From NCBI GenBank assembly GCA_022570795.1, contig JAKUDP010000028.1, positions 558,001-622,000 of the forward strand: a stretch of 64,000 nucleotides of DNA, written 5' to 3'. A program made the position numbers and the translations under genes. Under the pieces are notes generated by a model. The model had not been told where the DNA came from. It did no database searches and saw nothing but the letters and a program-made list of their open reading frames with translations. Every line of letters starts with the position of its first letter. Within the stretch, counting starts at the first letter, position 1. Shown here one piece after another: positions 52,486 to 63,387 of the stretch. The stretch is from Sphaerulina vaccinii. Taxonomy: Eukaryota > Ascomycota > Dothideomycetes > Mycosphaerellales > Mycosphaerellaceae.

Positions 52486-54258
52486 ATGAGCACACCCACC
52501 CTTCGCGCCCTGTCGTCGCGAGCAGGAGGCGGCATCACGAGGACATTTCCCTCTACCGCACAAATAGCACATCATGGCCGAACTGCTGCATACCGAAGGA
52601 TAGGAGCCTCCATCAGAGAATATAGCGAAGTTTCGTTACGGACGCGGCAACAACATGGAGCATCGTCCATAGCACCGCCTTTTGCGTTGCGATCTCAATT
52701 TCTACCACAATCACTAGCGGCATCGCCTGCTGGCTCAGTACGACATGTAAGCTTCAAGGAGCTACGGGAGCAGCGCGCAAAGGAGAAGGCGGCCGGGGGC
52801 CAACAGGCAGCGGAGAAGCCAGCAGCAGCAGCACCGTCTGCATCAGCCTCAGCATCCCCAGCTGCGGAATCACAGCCGGAGCCAGAGACCAAGAAGGCTG
52901 CGCCGGAACGATCTGCGGCCGATGATGCATTTGCCCAATTCAAGGCGCAAGCTGACAAGGAGTGGGAGGCGCGGCGCAAGAATGCTGAGCGGGAACAGGA
53001 AGAAGAGCAGAAGGAAGGTGAAGGCGAGGAAGCCGCCGAGGGTGAGCAGAAGGAGAAGAAAAAGAAGGAAGATGCAGCTCCGCCTCCACCGCACGGCGGA
53101 AAGACTCCTTGGCAAGTCTTCACCGAGACTCTGCAGCAGGAATTCAAAGCCAGCAAGGAGTGGAACGAGAGCACGAAGCAGTTGGGTGGTACCATCAACG
53201 ATTTCACGCAGAATCCGAATGTGCAGCGAGCCAAGAGTGTGTACAGCAAGGCTGCAGAAGCTGCGACTACCACAACTGGAAAGGCTTTATTTGGAACCGC
53301 GAGCGCCATTGGAAAGGGTGCTGCTTGGACCTGGGACACTCCTGTGGCCAAGGTTGTGCGCAAAGGAGCTTCAGCAGTGGGTTCTGGTGTGGACAAGGCT
53401 ACGAAGCCAATCAGAGAAACCAAAGCATTCAAGGATGTCAGGGATGTCATTGACGATGGAGCATCGTCTCGTTATGGAGGCTGGACAGAGAAGGAAGAAC
53501 GCAGAAGGAAGCGAGAAGAGCGAGACTTGAAGATGGGCTTCAATCCTAACAAGCTGCCTGAGAATCTCGAGGAAGACCCGAATGCAGGGACGAACGTAAC
53601 TGTGCACAAAGACGCTGCATGGAAAGAGGCATGGAAGGACTTCCGGGACAACAGCAGCGTTGGGAAGCGTTTCTCCGCGTTCGGATCGGTATATCGAGAA
53701 TCAGAGAATCCGCTCATCAGCACAGCTCGCAGCGTGTCCGATCGCATTGCTGGTTTCTTCGCCGAGAACGAGACCGCCATGGTCATCAAGAAGTTTCGTG
53801 AGATGGATCCCAACTTCCAGCTCGATCCTTTCCTGAACGAGATGCGCAACTACATTCTACCGGAAGTGCTCGAAGCATATGTAACGGGCGATGTTGAAAC
53901 GCTGAAGTTGTGGCTTTCGGCAGCACAATTCCAAGTATACCACGCCCTGATGCAACAATACACCACGGCCGGGCTGAAATCAGACGGCAAGATTCTGGAC
54001 ATCCGTGGAGTTGATATTCTTTCGGCCAGAATTCTGGATCCTGGTGAAATTCCTGTGTTTGTGCTTATGTGTCGAACACAAGAGGTGCATGTATATCGCA
54101 ATGCCAAGTCTGGAGAATTGGCCGCTGGTATGGAAGACAAGGTGCAACAAGTCACGTATGCCATTGGTGTGACGAGGATACCTGAGGAGGTCAGCAATCC
54201 CGAGACCAGAGGATGGAAGTTCATCGAGATGCAAAAGAGCGCTCGTGATTATCTCTAA
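52486..54258 (+). CDS. TIM44: mitochondrial import motor subunit Tim44
   Basis: Peripheral inner-membrane protein that anchors the mtHsp70 motor at the TIM23 channel. Single exon, 590 residues, starting MSTPTLRALSSRAGGGITRT, with an Arg/Ser-rich presequence of about 80 residues. Then comes an acidic-basic coiled segment (AKEKAAGGQQAAEKPAAAAP, WEARRKNAEREQEEEQKEGE). The Tim44 core starts near 205 (GGKTPWQVFTETLQQEFKAS), continues through TPVAKVVRKGASAVGSG, and ends in the C-terminal membrane-binding domain (FFAENETAMVIKKFREMDPN, DPFLNEMRNYILPEVLEAYV, LKLWLSAAQFQVYHALMQQY). It closes WKFIEMQKSARDYL. The long low-complexity insert at 95-200 (Ala/Glu/Lys/Pro) is longer than in yeast. Confidence 0.93.
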   Translation: MSTPTLRALSSRAGGGITRTFPSTAQIAHHGRTAAYRRIGASIREYSEVSLRTRQQHGASSIAPPFALRSQFLPQSLAASPAGSVRHVSFKELREQRAKEKAAGGQQAAEKPAAAAPSASASASPAAESQPEPETKKAAPERSAADDAFAQFKAQADKEWEARRKNAEREQEEEQKEGEGEEAAEGEQKEKKKKEDAAPPPPHGGKTPWQVFTETLQQEFKASKEWNESTKQLGGTINDFTQNPNVQRAKSVYSKAAEAATTTTGKALFGTASAIGKGAAWTWDTPVAKVVRKGASAVGSGVDKATKPIRETKAFKDVRDVIDDGASSRYGGWTEKEERRRKREERDLKMGFNPNKLPENLEEDPNAGTNVTVHKDAAWKEAWKDFRDNSSVGKRFSAFGSVYRESENPLISTARSVSDRIAGFFAENETAMVIKKFREMDPNFQLDPFLNEMRNYILPEVLEAYVTGDVETLKLWLSAAQFQVYHALMQQYTTAGLKSDGKILDIRGVDILSARILDPGEIPVFVLMCRTQEVHVYRNAKSGELAAGMEDKVQQVTYAIGVTRIPEEVSNPETRGWKFIEMQKSARDYL

Positions 54259-54741
54259 GGTCAAGGTGCTCGTTGCATAGTCAATCAGAGCTACCCCTGA
54301 GCCACATCTGTTGGTCAGCGTGCCTGCCGCACATCTGGAGACTCTGCAGTCACACTGAAGGAAACGACATCCTACTACAGCTTGCACTGCGGCTTTGTGC
54401 ATAACGCGGCGTTTCACATGTAAAGGGAAGGAAAAGCGAATCGATCCGGCATTCCACGGAGTGTACTATCATCGTGTACAGAACTACTCGCATTCAGCAA
54501 GCCTTTGGCATTACCATGGGACAGTCGAACTCAACATGACAACTGTGACGGCCACGATGCTGGCAGACTCATGTTGACTTCACCTCCACTCTGTGTACTT
54601 ATATCGAGGAAAATTATACAGTATCATGATCTGTACTTATCATGTCGTCGTTGACTATTCAAGAGCACGACTATGTACATGACATAACCACTTTTGTCAT
54701 CACCCATCAAATCACTATCGTACCATCATGGCCGTTGTTGT
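54259..54741. other. intergenic region between convergent genes
   Basis: 3' flanks of TIM44 and the leftward aspartic protease. No gene or repeat recognised. Confidence 0.5.
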
Positions 54742-56049
54742 CTACACTGCCTTAGCAAAGTTAACATAAGCCGTCTTCGAATCAACATATTGATATGTCG
54801 AATACCAGTTCTTGAGAAAAGTGTCTCCAACAACATAAAGCTCAGTACCAGGCTCCAGATCCGCGCCAGCAATACCCGCCACGCACAACGAGTCCGTAAT
54901 ACTGCCAAGTATACCAGACAACGTATCATTCCCAAGCTGCAATCCAAAATCCTCAGTCAAAGTCCCAAAATTAAAATCCAAATCATTAATCGCAAACTGT
55001 TTCCCAGCAAACCCCAAACAAACTGATGGTTTCGAAGAACAAGGATACGCAAAGCCTACAATTCCGACTCCCAATGGAAGAGGAATCGAACCAGGAATCT
55101 GCGCGAAAATGCTCAAAGCTGCCGCATAAGGAGCAATAATCAATGTCGTTCCAGTATCGATAGCGGCTTGACCTTTCGTTGTAGGCAAAGTAGGATTTTT
55201 CCCGACTGTCGCTCCATCAATGGCTACTTGCCAGTAAGTCTGACTAGTAACAGGCACAGCAGTCGTCGCACCAGTAAATTTCGAACCGTCTCGGCCACCG
55301 AGGGTCAATTCACTATTCTGTGCTGTTCCGCTCTTTTGACGTCCGAGATAGAAAGAGAATTCCGTTGGGCTGACTTTCTTCTCGTTTATTAGAGTGAAGA
55401 AGAAAGGCGGTTGTTTGGAATTTGCGATTGATTGGAATGCCATGCCCATTAGACTGTCTGAGCCAGTTCCAGAGAAACCTTGAGCTGTGGTGAGAGATAT
55501 GATGTTTTGGTGAGTTGCTGTTAGACCAGCGACTGTTACGCTGTCGAAGTAGTTCTCTCCGCTGACTTGGCCTGAGCCGTATGTGACTGTGGTTGTGTTC
55601 TTCTCGTCTTGTCCCTGCTGATTGTACTTTGTTGTACCATCGCAACCTTGTGCGGTACCGCAGGATGGGCCTGGAACGAAAGTATCGGAGCTGCCAGTGT
55701 CGAAGTCAAAGGTGAATGCCTGGTTTGCAGTACCAACTGTTCCTGTTCCGTAGTAGAGCTCGTCTTCCTGTCCCTCAACGACATCTGTGAGGTGCTCCTC
55801 GGCATCGGTGTCGCGTTTGAAGATCAGGCTGGCATCGCTGAGGAAGTCCCCCAAGGCGAAGTGCGAATTGTATTTGAGAAGTGTCGTCTTGAGAGTGCTC
55901 TTGAACCACTCGATGTCGACTGTGCCATCAGCTCGCCTGACGTGTTGATGTCTCTTCCTCGAGAAAGGGATCTTGGTTCCTGAGCTCTGCTCTTGAGTGG
56001 GCGCTGCAAGCGCGAGTGCGCCTAGGGAGAGGATGATAGCAGACTTCAT
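54742..56049 (-). CDS. secreted aspartic protease (pepsin A1 family)
   Basis: Extracellular acid protease. Single exon of 435 residues. The signal peptide is MKSAIILSLGALALAAP; a propeptide follows to about residue 80, with a basic KRxH patch (IPFSRKRHQHVRRADG). The first active-site motif is FDTGSSDTFVPG (Asp at about 115), the flap tyrosine is in VTYGSGQVSGENYF, and the second active-site motif is AAIDTGTTLIIAPYAA (Asp about 299). VVGDTFLKNWYSTYQYVDSK near the end is the usual C-terminal pattern. Four Cys pair as expected for two disulfides (PSCGTAQGCDG and PCSSKPSVCLG). No GPI or membrane tail. Complete and apparently functional. Confidence 0.93.
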   Translation of the reverse strand: MKSAIILSLGALALAAPTQEQSSGTKIPFSRKRHQHVRRADGTVDIEWFKSTLKTTLLKYNSHFALGDFLSDASLIFKRDTDAEEHLTDVVEGQEDELYYGTGTVGTANQAFTFDFDTGSSDTFVPGPSCGTAQGCDGTTKYNQQGQDEKNTTTVTYGSGQVSGENYFDSVTVAGLTATHQNIISLTTAQGFSGTGSDSLMGMAFQSIANSKQPPFFFTLINEKKVSPTEFSFYLGRQKSGTAQNSELTLGGRDGSKFTGATTAVPVTSQTYWQVAIDGATVGKNPTLPTTKGQAAIDTGTTLIIAPYAAALSIFAQIPGSIPLPLGVGIVGFAYPCSSKPSVCLGFAGKQFAINDLDFNFGTLTEDFGLQLGNDTLSGILGSITDSLCVAGIAGADLEPGTELYVVGDTFLKNWYSTYQYVDSKTAYVNFAKAV

Positions 56050-56721
56050 GTTGGCGATACAGATACGTGCAAATGGGAGAACGATTATTGGACTTCCTAC
56101 CTATATACTTGAGTTCGGCATGATCTTCCACGCAGTACTTGTTGACAGTAATGATGCGATCGCTTTGCTTGTGGCTTGCGACGCGCTCTCCGCACAGAGG
56201 TGACCATGTTGCAGTGGCCACGCTGATCATGCAGTGCCTCATTGGTAGCAAGAGAGGCGAAAGCGCTGATCACGGCTAGTTTATTCTTGATCTATGCCAT
56301 GAATGGCAGGCGTGCATCGGCGAGCAGGGAAGACAAGAGTACTAAGCAGTATGAAGCATCACAAGCTTTGTGGAAGAAGCCTTCTTGGCGTGCGATGGTC
56401 GTGATTCCAGAGACCTCGGTGTATGCAAAACTGTAGATCGTCGAAGTTCCCCAGCTCAGTGATTCTCCGTGATTGGTGGCATCGTGGTGAGGTTAATTGA
56501 ATGTATGTTGATCACTCCGTATTCAGGGCGGCACACCACATTCTCATTACGTCCTACCTCGAGGTACGCAAAGTGTTCGGGTCGCAACAGAAACGGCAAA
56601 AGCTCTCCAGCGCTTCGGGCTCTGTTCAGGTACCAGCTCGGAGTTCTTTGGGCCAAGAGCATGCTCGAGGAACTAGCAGACAGTGACCGCAGTGTTATGC
56701 CATCGTATGAGCAGACAATGG
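56050..56721. other. intergenic region
   Basis: Lies between the 5' side of the aspartic protease and the 3' end of PRI2. No gene or repeat recognised. Confidence 0.5.
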
Positions 56722-58351
56722 CTATTCTGCTGATGATTGTGTTGGCTCGTCCATACCAATATCGCCTTTCTGAATCTTGCCAAGGTTCTTCAGCTGAAAG
56801 CTACGCTTGAAGTACGTATTCGGGTGAAGGATTGTGTCCAGCTCGCTTGCTGGCCATAAGCTCTCATCTTTCACCTAAGTCAATGTGTTAGTATTGTTCG
56901 AGGCAGGCAGGACGAGTGAGGCCTCCTTACCTTCTTGATCTCGTTCTTGTGTGCTGCTTCGAATACTCTATTGCATGCAATGTGGTATCTTTGTCTGCCA
57001 ACGTCTTCTCGCACGCCTTTCAGTAGGTCTCTGTCATTCACGCCGACAGCTTGTAGCAGAGAAATGAGGTTATCAGGGCTGTAAGTCCGGTATGGACAAC
57101 CATGGTTCTGCCCACTTGCTGGCAATGGTTCTGTGAGGAGCTTGTTGCAGCTATATGGTGTGTAGCCTCGACCTCGCCTGTTCGAGTCTCCGCCAACATC
57201 GCCATATGCGTGGCGGATGTTGTATAGATATTCGGACTTGAATTTGTCTAAAGCACAGTTAGCAGGGGTCGAGCGAGACAACACAAGGATCACCTACCGT
57301 CTGTGATTAGCTGAAAACTTCGTCGCCAGAAAAGTATACATTCCTGTAGATTCAAGCCAAGCCCTTTCAGGAACAGAGTGTACTGCAGACGCGAGTAGTG
57401 CTTGAGATGACTATTCTTCTTGAGCTCTCGGTGGAGGTTCTGCATGCACAGAGGGAAGTGCTGGCTGTATGTATCAATGGACGCTGCAGTGACATTGGTC
57501 ATGTCGCCTAGGCTTGATTCTTCTGAGTATCCCGCATCTGGCGCCACGAATGACTGAGAAAGGTGATGCAATATCGGTGCCAGTCTGTTGTCTTCGTCCA
57601 TGCGAGGCAGGAATCGAGCGGCTAGTTCCAGACCAGACTCCAGTTGTCGAGAGAACTCGTTCACAACCATGCTCATCTGCTCACGGACATGCACGTAAGC
57701 TTTGCCCCTTTTCAGTAATACCTGTCGCCTCTCCACGAGCTCGGGCACATTTTCCCACTCGCATTTGAACCAGCTCTCCTCGTCCGTCTTGCCGAAGAAT
57801 CCCGTGGCCGCTTTCAGGTCGTCGAGTAACTGCGCCTTCTCTTCCTCGCCGACCGTCTCCCACGACATGGGCAGTGACTCTATGAAGGCACGTCGCTCCC
57901 GCAGATCGTCCTGCTGTATTCTGAGCTTGAACAATTGACTCTCGAGCCTCGCGAAACGTTGTCGCAGGTCTTGCGTGCTCGAGAAGGCGAGTCGAAGCGT
58001 CCAGTGGCTGTAGTGATCTCGCTTTCTCTGCATGGGTAGATCGTTGTTGCGCGAGCTGTTGCTCGATAGCGGCAAGTGTTTATCGAGTATCGGACGCATG
58101 TATTCTTCTGTTTCCGCTGGGCTGCGATTGCGGAAATGACACGACTCTAGCTCCGCGAGCACCTTCAGCCGTGCAATGCCCCATTCTTCGAACTGCTCCA
58201 GAGTCACGTCGCCGGTAGGTGGGATGACATAAAAGTTCATGCGATGTGCATAGTCTTGCTCAGCGAAGTTGGCCGTTTGAAACTGTGCTTTTTTGTGGTT
58301 AACGGCACGTTTCTTCGCATCAATACGCGGCGCGCTCGATATCGCCAACAT
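56722..58351 (-). CDS. PRI2: DNA primase large subunit Pri2
   Basis: Iron-sulfur subunit of the DNA polymerase alpha-primase complex that makes RNA primers for replication. Three exons: 58351-57298, 57247-56931 and 56874-56722; introns of 50 and 56 bp (GTAGGT...GCTAAC...CTTTAG and GTAAGG...GACTTAG). The first joint rebuilds LITDDKFKSEYLYNIRHAYG, the family signature. The 507 residues include MNFYVIPPTGDVTLEQFEEW near the start and the 4Fe-4S ligands: Cys in FPLCMQNLHREL (about 318), in TPYSCNKLL (about 381), in HGCPYRTYS (about 397) and in YHIACNRVFE (about 438). The end continues TYFKRSFQLKNLGK. All four cluster cysteines are present. Confidence 0.95.
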
Positions 58352-58806
58352 GATTGCGGTGTGGTGGAGGAGAGTGGTGGGAGGGTAGTGTGTTGTTGTG
58401 TTCGGAGAAAGAAGTCGAAGTGGTAGACGCGACGCGACTTTGGCAAGCGCGATCGCGTTTCAGCTGCCTCAGGCCAACGCCACTCTTCTCTCTCCCCTCT
58501 TCTCTTCTTGATCACAATCGAACTACCGTCGAGCACACCACGCTCCGCAAATTGCTAATATGGCTCGATCTTATGCTGGCCCGTTCGACGCAGCTAGATC
58601 ATCGTGTTCGTGGCGCGTATGCTGGCGCGCTGATGTTGCGAGCGATACATCACAACGAAGAACATGAAACGCTATGAACGCGACCATAACACGGTATTGC
58701 ATACTGCAGCATGAGCGCGAGAGCTCTACACACCAAAGCTCGACCAGTTCTCCTCCTTCTCCTTCTCATTACCAAGCCGACAACCATCCGCATTTGTCCT
58801 CAGATA
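58352..58806. other. divergent region PRI2 / unknown small protein
   Basis: Shared 5' region. The reading at 58711 extends the next gene by 32 codons with a Leu-rich start, but it is pyrimidine-rich like a leader. Nothing else recognised. Confidence 0.5.
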
Positions 58807-59459
58807 ATGTCAGCTACCCAAGAACCATCTGCACTCCGACCACATGGGCTCGTCTCCAATGAAGATCCCATCGAACAGGCCATTGCCGATAACATATATT
58901 GCATATCGACATCTCACATGAGAGGATCGCCCGACCCACGCGTCCGACGTTCAGAAGTCACTCAATTATACGAAGTAACCATCCAAGAAGCCAGTGATAT
59001 TACCGAAACGATCAGAGAACGAGCATTGCACGAGCCTGGACTGGTTCCTAGAATTGCCTTCACCAGATCTGTGAGACTACTAGTATTTCGCATTAATGAG
59101 ATACTACGTTACGGACCCTTGGTTGGAAGTGCAGAGCTGGCTTGGAAAGCTACATTGCATCTAGCAGAGTGCTGCATCGTGGCCCCAGACAGCCCAATAA
59201 AAGTCAATGGGGAGGAGATTGACTGTAGCGACCATCACGACAGGCTCGATCGTCGGATGCTGGACATAGCTAAGTTACAGCAAAAGTGCGGCAAGGTAAG
59301 TGTCAACGGGCCACAAGAAGTGATGGCAGGCTGACTTATATATGGTAGGCTTACTGGATCAATGCCGAGCGTATGAACGAGGTTGAACGACTGAAGCTGC
59401 TCGCGAATGCCCCAGATCGCTATCCTTTGGTCTCCAAGCACTTCGAGCAATGTCTGTGA
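58807..59459 (+). CDS. uncharacterised small helical protein, two exons
   Basis: Predicted 199-residue protein of unknown function. Exon 1 is 58807-59295 and exon 2 59349-59459; the intron GTAAGT...GGTAG joins AKLQQKCGK to AYWINAERMNEVERLKLLAN. The ATG at 58807 (MSATQEPSALRPHGL) is preferred. An in-frame ATG at 58711 would add 32 residues with a Leu run, encoded by what looks like a pyrimidine-rich leader. Helical segments include VRRSEVTQLYEVTIQEASDI, TETIRERALHEPGLVPRIAF and SVRLLVFRINEILRYG; the end HFEQCL is polar. No domain, motif or signal recognised. It is divergent from PRI2. Confidence 0.6.
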
Positions 59460-60262
59460 GAGGACAGGAAGCCTGACGACTTGCACGTCAGCCTTCTTGC
59501 GAAGACTCTGGAGTCTACCTCGCGATCTGATAATCCATATATCCGGTTTACAATCGAGGTACAATTACGAGAGCTTTGTAACAGGACCTTGGACTGTCTC
59601 TGAGTGTGATGTCGACGAAAACTGTATACTTGTACGTAAAGACAAATGCTGAAGATTGTATTCTCATGGCTCTTACATATGAACAATGGCATTATATGAT
59701 CACATTCCAACCAGTGCCTTTGGAATGTTACATCGACTTCACCTTATGGGCCACCTTAAGCATTGCACACACTACACTTTCCATCATCACTATCCCAAAT
59801 GTCGAAATACATGTACGCCCATGAAGTGTCGAGTCATGACGGGGTTATATATGGTAGACCCTGGTCAAGTGGTTGCTATGGTAAACAACCTTACGTAGCT
59901 CCACCTTTTCGAGCGGTAAGACGCTGCCATGCATTAGGCTATCGCAACTTGGAACCTGAACTCACTACCGTTTGACCAAGAAATCGAAACGATAGCATTA
60001 TCGCCCTCACATCGATCCGACTATCACTACGAGCATTGTTACCACGAGAAGGCGACGAAATAAGCATTGCACAGCTTAGATCCACGATATCGACGACATC
60101 ACCCCACCACGAGCCAACGAGACCATAAACGAACAACTGTTTCGACATCGAGGACTTTTCACGGATGCTGCGACCGCCATGACCTGAGACAGTTCTGCGT
60201 GCGATCGCCATTGAAGAGCGCCTGGTGCGCGGCGTTGTACGATATAGTCCGAGCACGAAAAG
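59460..60262. other. intergenic region
   Basis: Lies between the unknown helical protein's 3' end and the b561-like gene. Readings here overlap in several frames without family support. The last 150 bases are a likely leader for the 60263 gene. Confidence 0.5.
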
Positions 60263-63145
60263 ATGTCCACCGATGGACTGTCCGCTCCCGGGAGCAGCAC
60301 GTACGACAGCAGCACCATGTTTGTCGGCGATGGCACCTGGGATGCCACACGCAACAGCTTCCTGCTGCCCAATCTTCAAGGCCTCAATTTCGACACGATG
60401 CGATATAATGGAATGGGCAATCGCTTTCGAGACCTACCGCAATATCACAACCTCATTGTGGGACATGGAGTCATGGCTGCTATCACATTCATGGGAGTTG
60501 TTCCCGCGGCCATCTTCATTGCGAGATACTATCACTCCGGAGGACGGCTAGCCTACAAGCTGCATGTTTACTTACAGATTCTGACTGTCTTCCTGGCCAC
60601 CGTGGTGCTAGTGCTAGGCTGGTTCGCAGTGGGGCCTGAAAGGAGCTTGACCAATCCTCACCATGGCATTGGAGTCGCTATATATGTCTGTGTCCTTGTA
60701 CAATTCCTGTATGGTTGGTGGATGTCAAGGCGGGAGCGCAAGAGAACGACTCATCATCCGACGATACCACTCAAGGTGCATTTACATCGTTTGTTTGGCC
60801 GTGCGATTGCCATACTGGCATTTGTGCAGATTGCGCTTGGCTTGACCTTGTACGGCTCTCCCAAAGTGCTATTCATCTTGTACGCTCTGGCTGGAACTCT
60901 GCTACTATTCGGGTATCTTGCTCTCGAGTATCATAACAAGCCTCGCATGGGAGATGGAGTTGCACCATCTGGAGCAAGATCGGACTACTACTCAGACTAC
61001 AGCGGGAGCTATCTGACTGGAGATCGTACGGAGCTGACCCACGATCAGCGATCTCGAAGGAGAACTAGTCGACATGACGATGAAAAGAGTGGCGGAGGAT
61101 GGGCTAAGAAGGCTTTAGCAGGAGCAGGCTTGTTTGGTGCATACAAGTGGTGGTCTGGAAGGCGAAAGAAGCATGACACAGAAGATGATCAGTACAGCGA
61201 GTATACTGAGAGTAATTTTGATCGCAGGCACCGCCCGCCTCGCACTCCGGGCCCAGTGGACTCGTCTGTGGCTCCAGCTGGAGCTATCTCATACGGCCCA
61301 CCAGGACGAACACCGAGCAGACCGCCACCACCTGCTACATATGCAGGCTACAATAGACCGCCAAGTCGAGGGGACCACAGGCCGCGAAAGCACGACGATA
61401 CTGTGATGTCTCCCCAGACCTGGGAGAATGATGAGTACGATGAGGATGAGAAGTATGGCGATAAGCCACAAGATAACACTTGGCGAAATCGACTTCTAGG
61501 CGCTGGAGCTGGCATTGCTGCTTTCCAAGGAGTCAAAAGTCTGTTCGGCAGCGGCAAGAAACGCAAGGATGGCTACCATGGCTCAGATGCAAGCTATAGA
61601 CCTCCGCATGGTCACAATCAGCATATGATCAGCCAGACAGATGTGTCACGGGTGGAGGCAGGGCAAGCTCCTTTCTCACCAGACGATGCGCAAAGGGGAC
61701 ATCGTCCGCATTTCTCACAATCAACCCAAATGACACCTTCGCGTCCACCCGGAAGAAGGAGACCCAGTGCCAGCTCAGTATCATACGATGATAATGGCAG
61801 CTATGGGCCGCCACCCAGAACGAATTCAGACGAGCCTAACCTGCGGAAAAGCATAGCTGCAATGGGTGCCGTAGCTGGTTTTACAGCGTGGAATAAGCAA
61901 CGAAAGGACAGGAATGAGCGGCAGAAGCAAGAACGAATACGACGAGAGCAGCTCGAGAGCGAAGAGCAATACAATCGGCGTAACTCAAATCGATATCCTC
62001 GGCCGCAAGATGCTAGTGGTCGCAGAGCCAGTCACTCTGATACGTTAATGACTGGGCCTGAGCATGCGCCTGGAAGCAATCCTGCTGCTTCGCGGCAGAG
62101 CTTTAGGCCAGACACTAGCCAGCCTCCACTTCCGATGGCTGCTGGAGCAGTGCCCATGTCGCCGCAAGATCCCAATAGGTTCAATATGCCAATACAGCAG
62201 CAGTTCCAACAGCAACAGCAACAGCAGCAACAACAGCATGATTTTGTATTGCCACCTCCTCCACCGGGACCACCGCCCAATGATGGCAATCGACCGACAG
62301 GCTATCAGCCTCCACCCCCAGGCTCACTGCAGATGCCACAAGGTGCTATAGATCCAGATCCTTCGAGATTAGTGTCTGGACAACCGCAAGCGCCTGACCA
62401 GTACCGCAACGATACCGCAAACGCTGCGACAGCTGCAGGAATGATGGGCGGAGCGGCTGCAGCAGGAGGCCTTGCGACACAGTCGCTGTCGCCAACAAGA
62501 CAACAACACGCGCGAACAGATTCGAGAACAAGATTCCAGGGTCGTAGAGGCAGCACCACTTCAGGCGGCCTATCCGGGGCCAGCGCTTTACAGGGCGTCG
62601 AAAGTCCACCAGTCAGTCTCAAGATGAAAATGCATCCAGATGGCCAACACGTCACACTCCGACGCTTGAACGAAGAAGAAGCCGCAGCTGAACGTGCAGC
62701 TCGAAGACGAGAAAGAAGATCCCGACGAGCTTCTAGTCTGAGCAGTGCCGAAGAAGGTCCATCAAGATACAGAAGGAACAACAACGGCATGATGAGAGAC
62801 TCTAGTCAACAGCCCATCACAAATGTCCCTATTCCGCCTCCAGCAATGTCGAACTCGGCGATAGGAAGTGGAAGTCATCGACCTCCTTCAGAGCTCAATC
62901 TACCTTCTCCACCAGTGCATCAACGCCTACCGCAAACTTCAGATATGTCGCCTTCAGGAATTCCAGCTGCATCCGGGAGTGGATTAGTGGGAAGTCCTGG
63001 TACAGTAGGAGGAGGAGGTGGAACGGATCTTGGTACTGGGACTGATGTCAGTGCTTTTGACAATAATCGCAAACGAAGGCGAGCAGAAAGGGCGAGGCGA
63101 CTGGAAGCTTCGCAGAGAGGCACCAGTAGAGTGGAATTCTCCTGA
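60263..63145 (+). CDS. cytochrome b561-domain membrane protein with long tail
   Basis: Single-exon 960-residue protein. Residues about 60-215 form a four- or five-helix bundle of the eukaryotic cytochrome-b561-like type. Possible heme-ligand histidines are in HNLIVGHGVMAAITF, YKLHVYLQILTVFLATVVLV, NPHHGIGVAIYVCVLVQ and VHLHRLFGRAIAILAFVQIA. This suggests transmembrane electron transfer, as in ferric or ascorbate reductases. The remaining 740 residues are disordered: Pro/Gln/Arg-rich, with acidic patches, a poly-Gln run (about 645-660) and a Gly/Pro stretch. Three glycine-rich hydrophobic helices, each followed by a basic cluster, recur at about residues 280, 407 and 527 (see findings). Membrane location is likely; the exact electron donor and acceptor are unknown. 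Confidence 0.8.
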   Translation: MSTDGLSAPGSSTYDSSTMFVGDGTWDATRNSFLLPNLQGLNFDTMRYNGMGNRFRDLPQYHNLIVGHGVMAAITFMGVVPAAIFIARYYHSGGRLAYKLHVYLQILTVFLATVVLVLGWFAVGPERSLTNPHHGIGVAIYVCVLVQFLYGWWMSRRERKRTTHHPTIPLKVHLHRLFGRAIAILAFVQIALGLTLYGSPKVLFILYALAGTLLLFGYLALEYHNKPRMGDGVAPSGARSDYYSDYSGSYLTGDRTELTHDQRSRRRTSRHDDEKSGGGWAKKALAGAGLFGAYKWWSGRRKKHDTEDDQYSEYTESNFDRRHRPPRTPGPVDSSVAPAGAISYGPPGRTPSRPPPPATYAGYNRPPSRGDHRPRKHDDTVMSPQTWENDEYDEDEKYGDKPQDNTWRNRLLGAGAGIAAFQGVKSLFGSGKKRKDGYHGSDASYRPPHGHNQHMISQTDVSRVEAGQAPFSPDDAQRGHRPHFSQSTQMTPSRPPGRRRPSASSVSYDDNGSYGPPPRTNSDEPNLRKSIAAMGAVAGFTAWNKQRKDRNERQKQERIRREQLESEEQYNRRNSNRYPRPQDASGRRASHSDTLMTGPEHAPGSNPAASRQSFRPDTSQPPLPMAAGAVPMSPQDPNRFNMPIQQQFQQQQQQQQQQHDFVLPPPPPGPPPNDGNRPTGYQPPPPGSLQMPQGAIDPDPSRLVSGQPQAPDQYRNDTANAATAAGMMGGAAAAGGLATQSLSPTRQQHARTDSRTRFQGRRGSTTSGGLSGASALQGVESPPVSLKMKMHPDGQHVTLRRLNEEEAAAERAARRRERRSRRASSLSSAEEGPSRYRRNNNGMMRDSSQQPITNVPIPPPAMSNSAIGSGSHRPPSELNLPSPPVHQRLPQTSDMSPSGIPAASGSGLVGSPGTVGGGGGTDLGTGTDVSAFDNNRKRRRAERARRLEASQRGTSRVEFS
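62193..62238. repeat. CAG/CAA poly-Gln tract in b561-like gene
   Basis: Mixed CAG/CAA triplets encode about ten consecutive Gln in the disordered tail of the b561-like protein. Confidence 0.8.
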
Positions 63146-63387
63146 GCAGAGCACACAAGCTCGTAATTAATGAGATGCATGCATGTTTGGATTCAGCGAG
63201 CGTTGATTGGCGTTTCGAAACCACCCAGCCAGAAGGTGGTTCTTGTATATGGCATTATGAGATATGCCAGTCTTGATGAATTGATGTAAAAAGTTCTGCT
63301 TGATCACGCTGTGTCAATGCAGATGAAGGGATAGAAGGGATAGCAGTAGGTGTATAGATTCTGCATAAACTGCCTGATCAGCGAATC

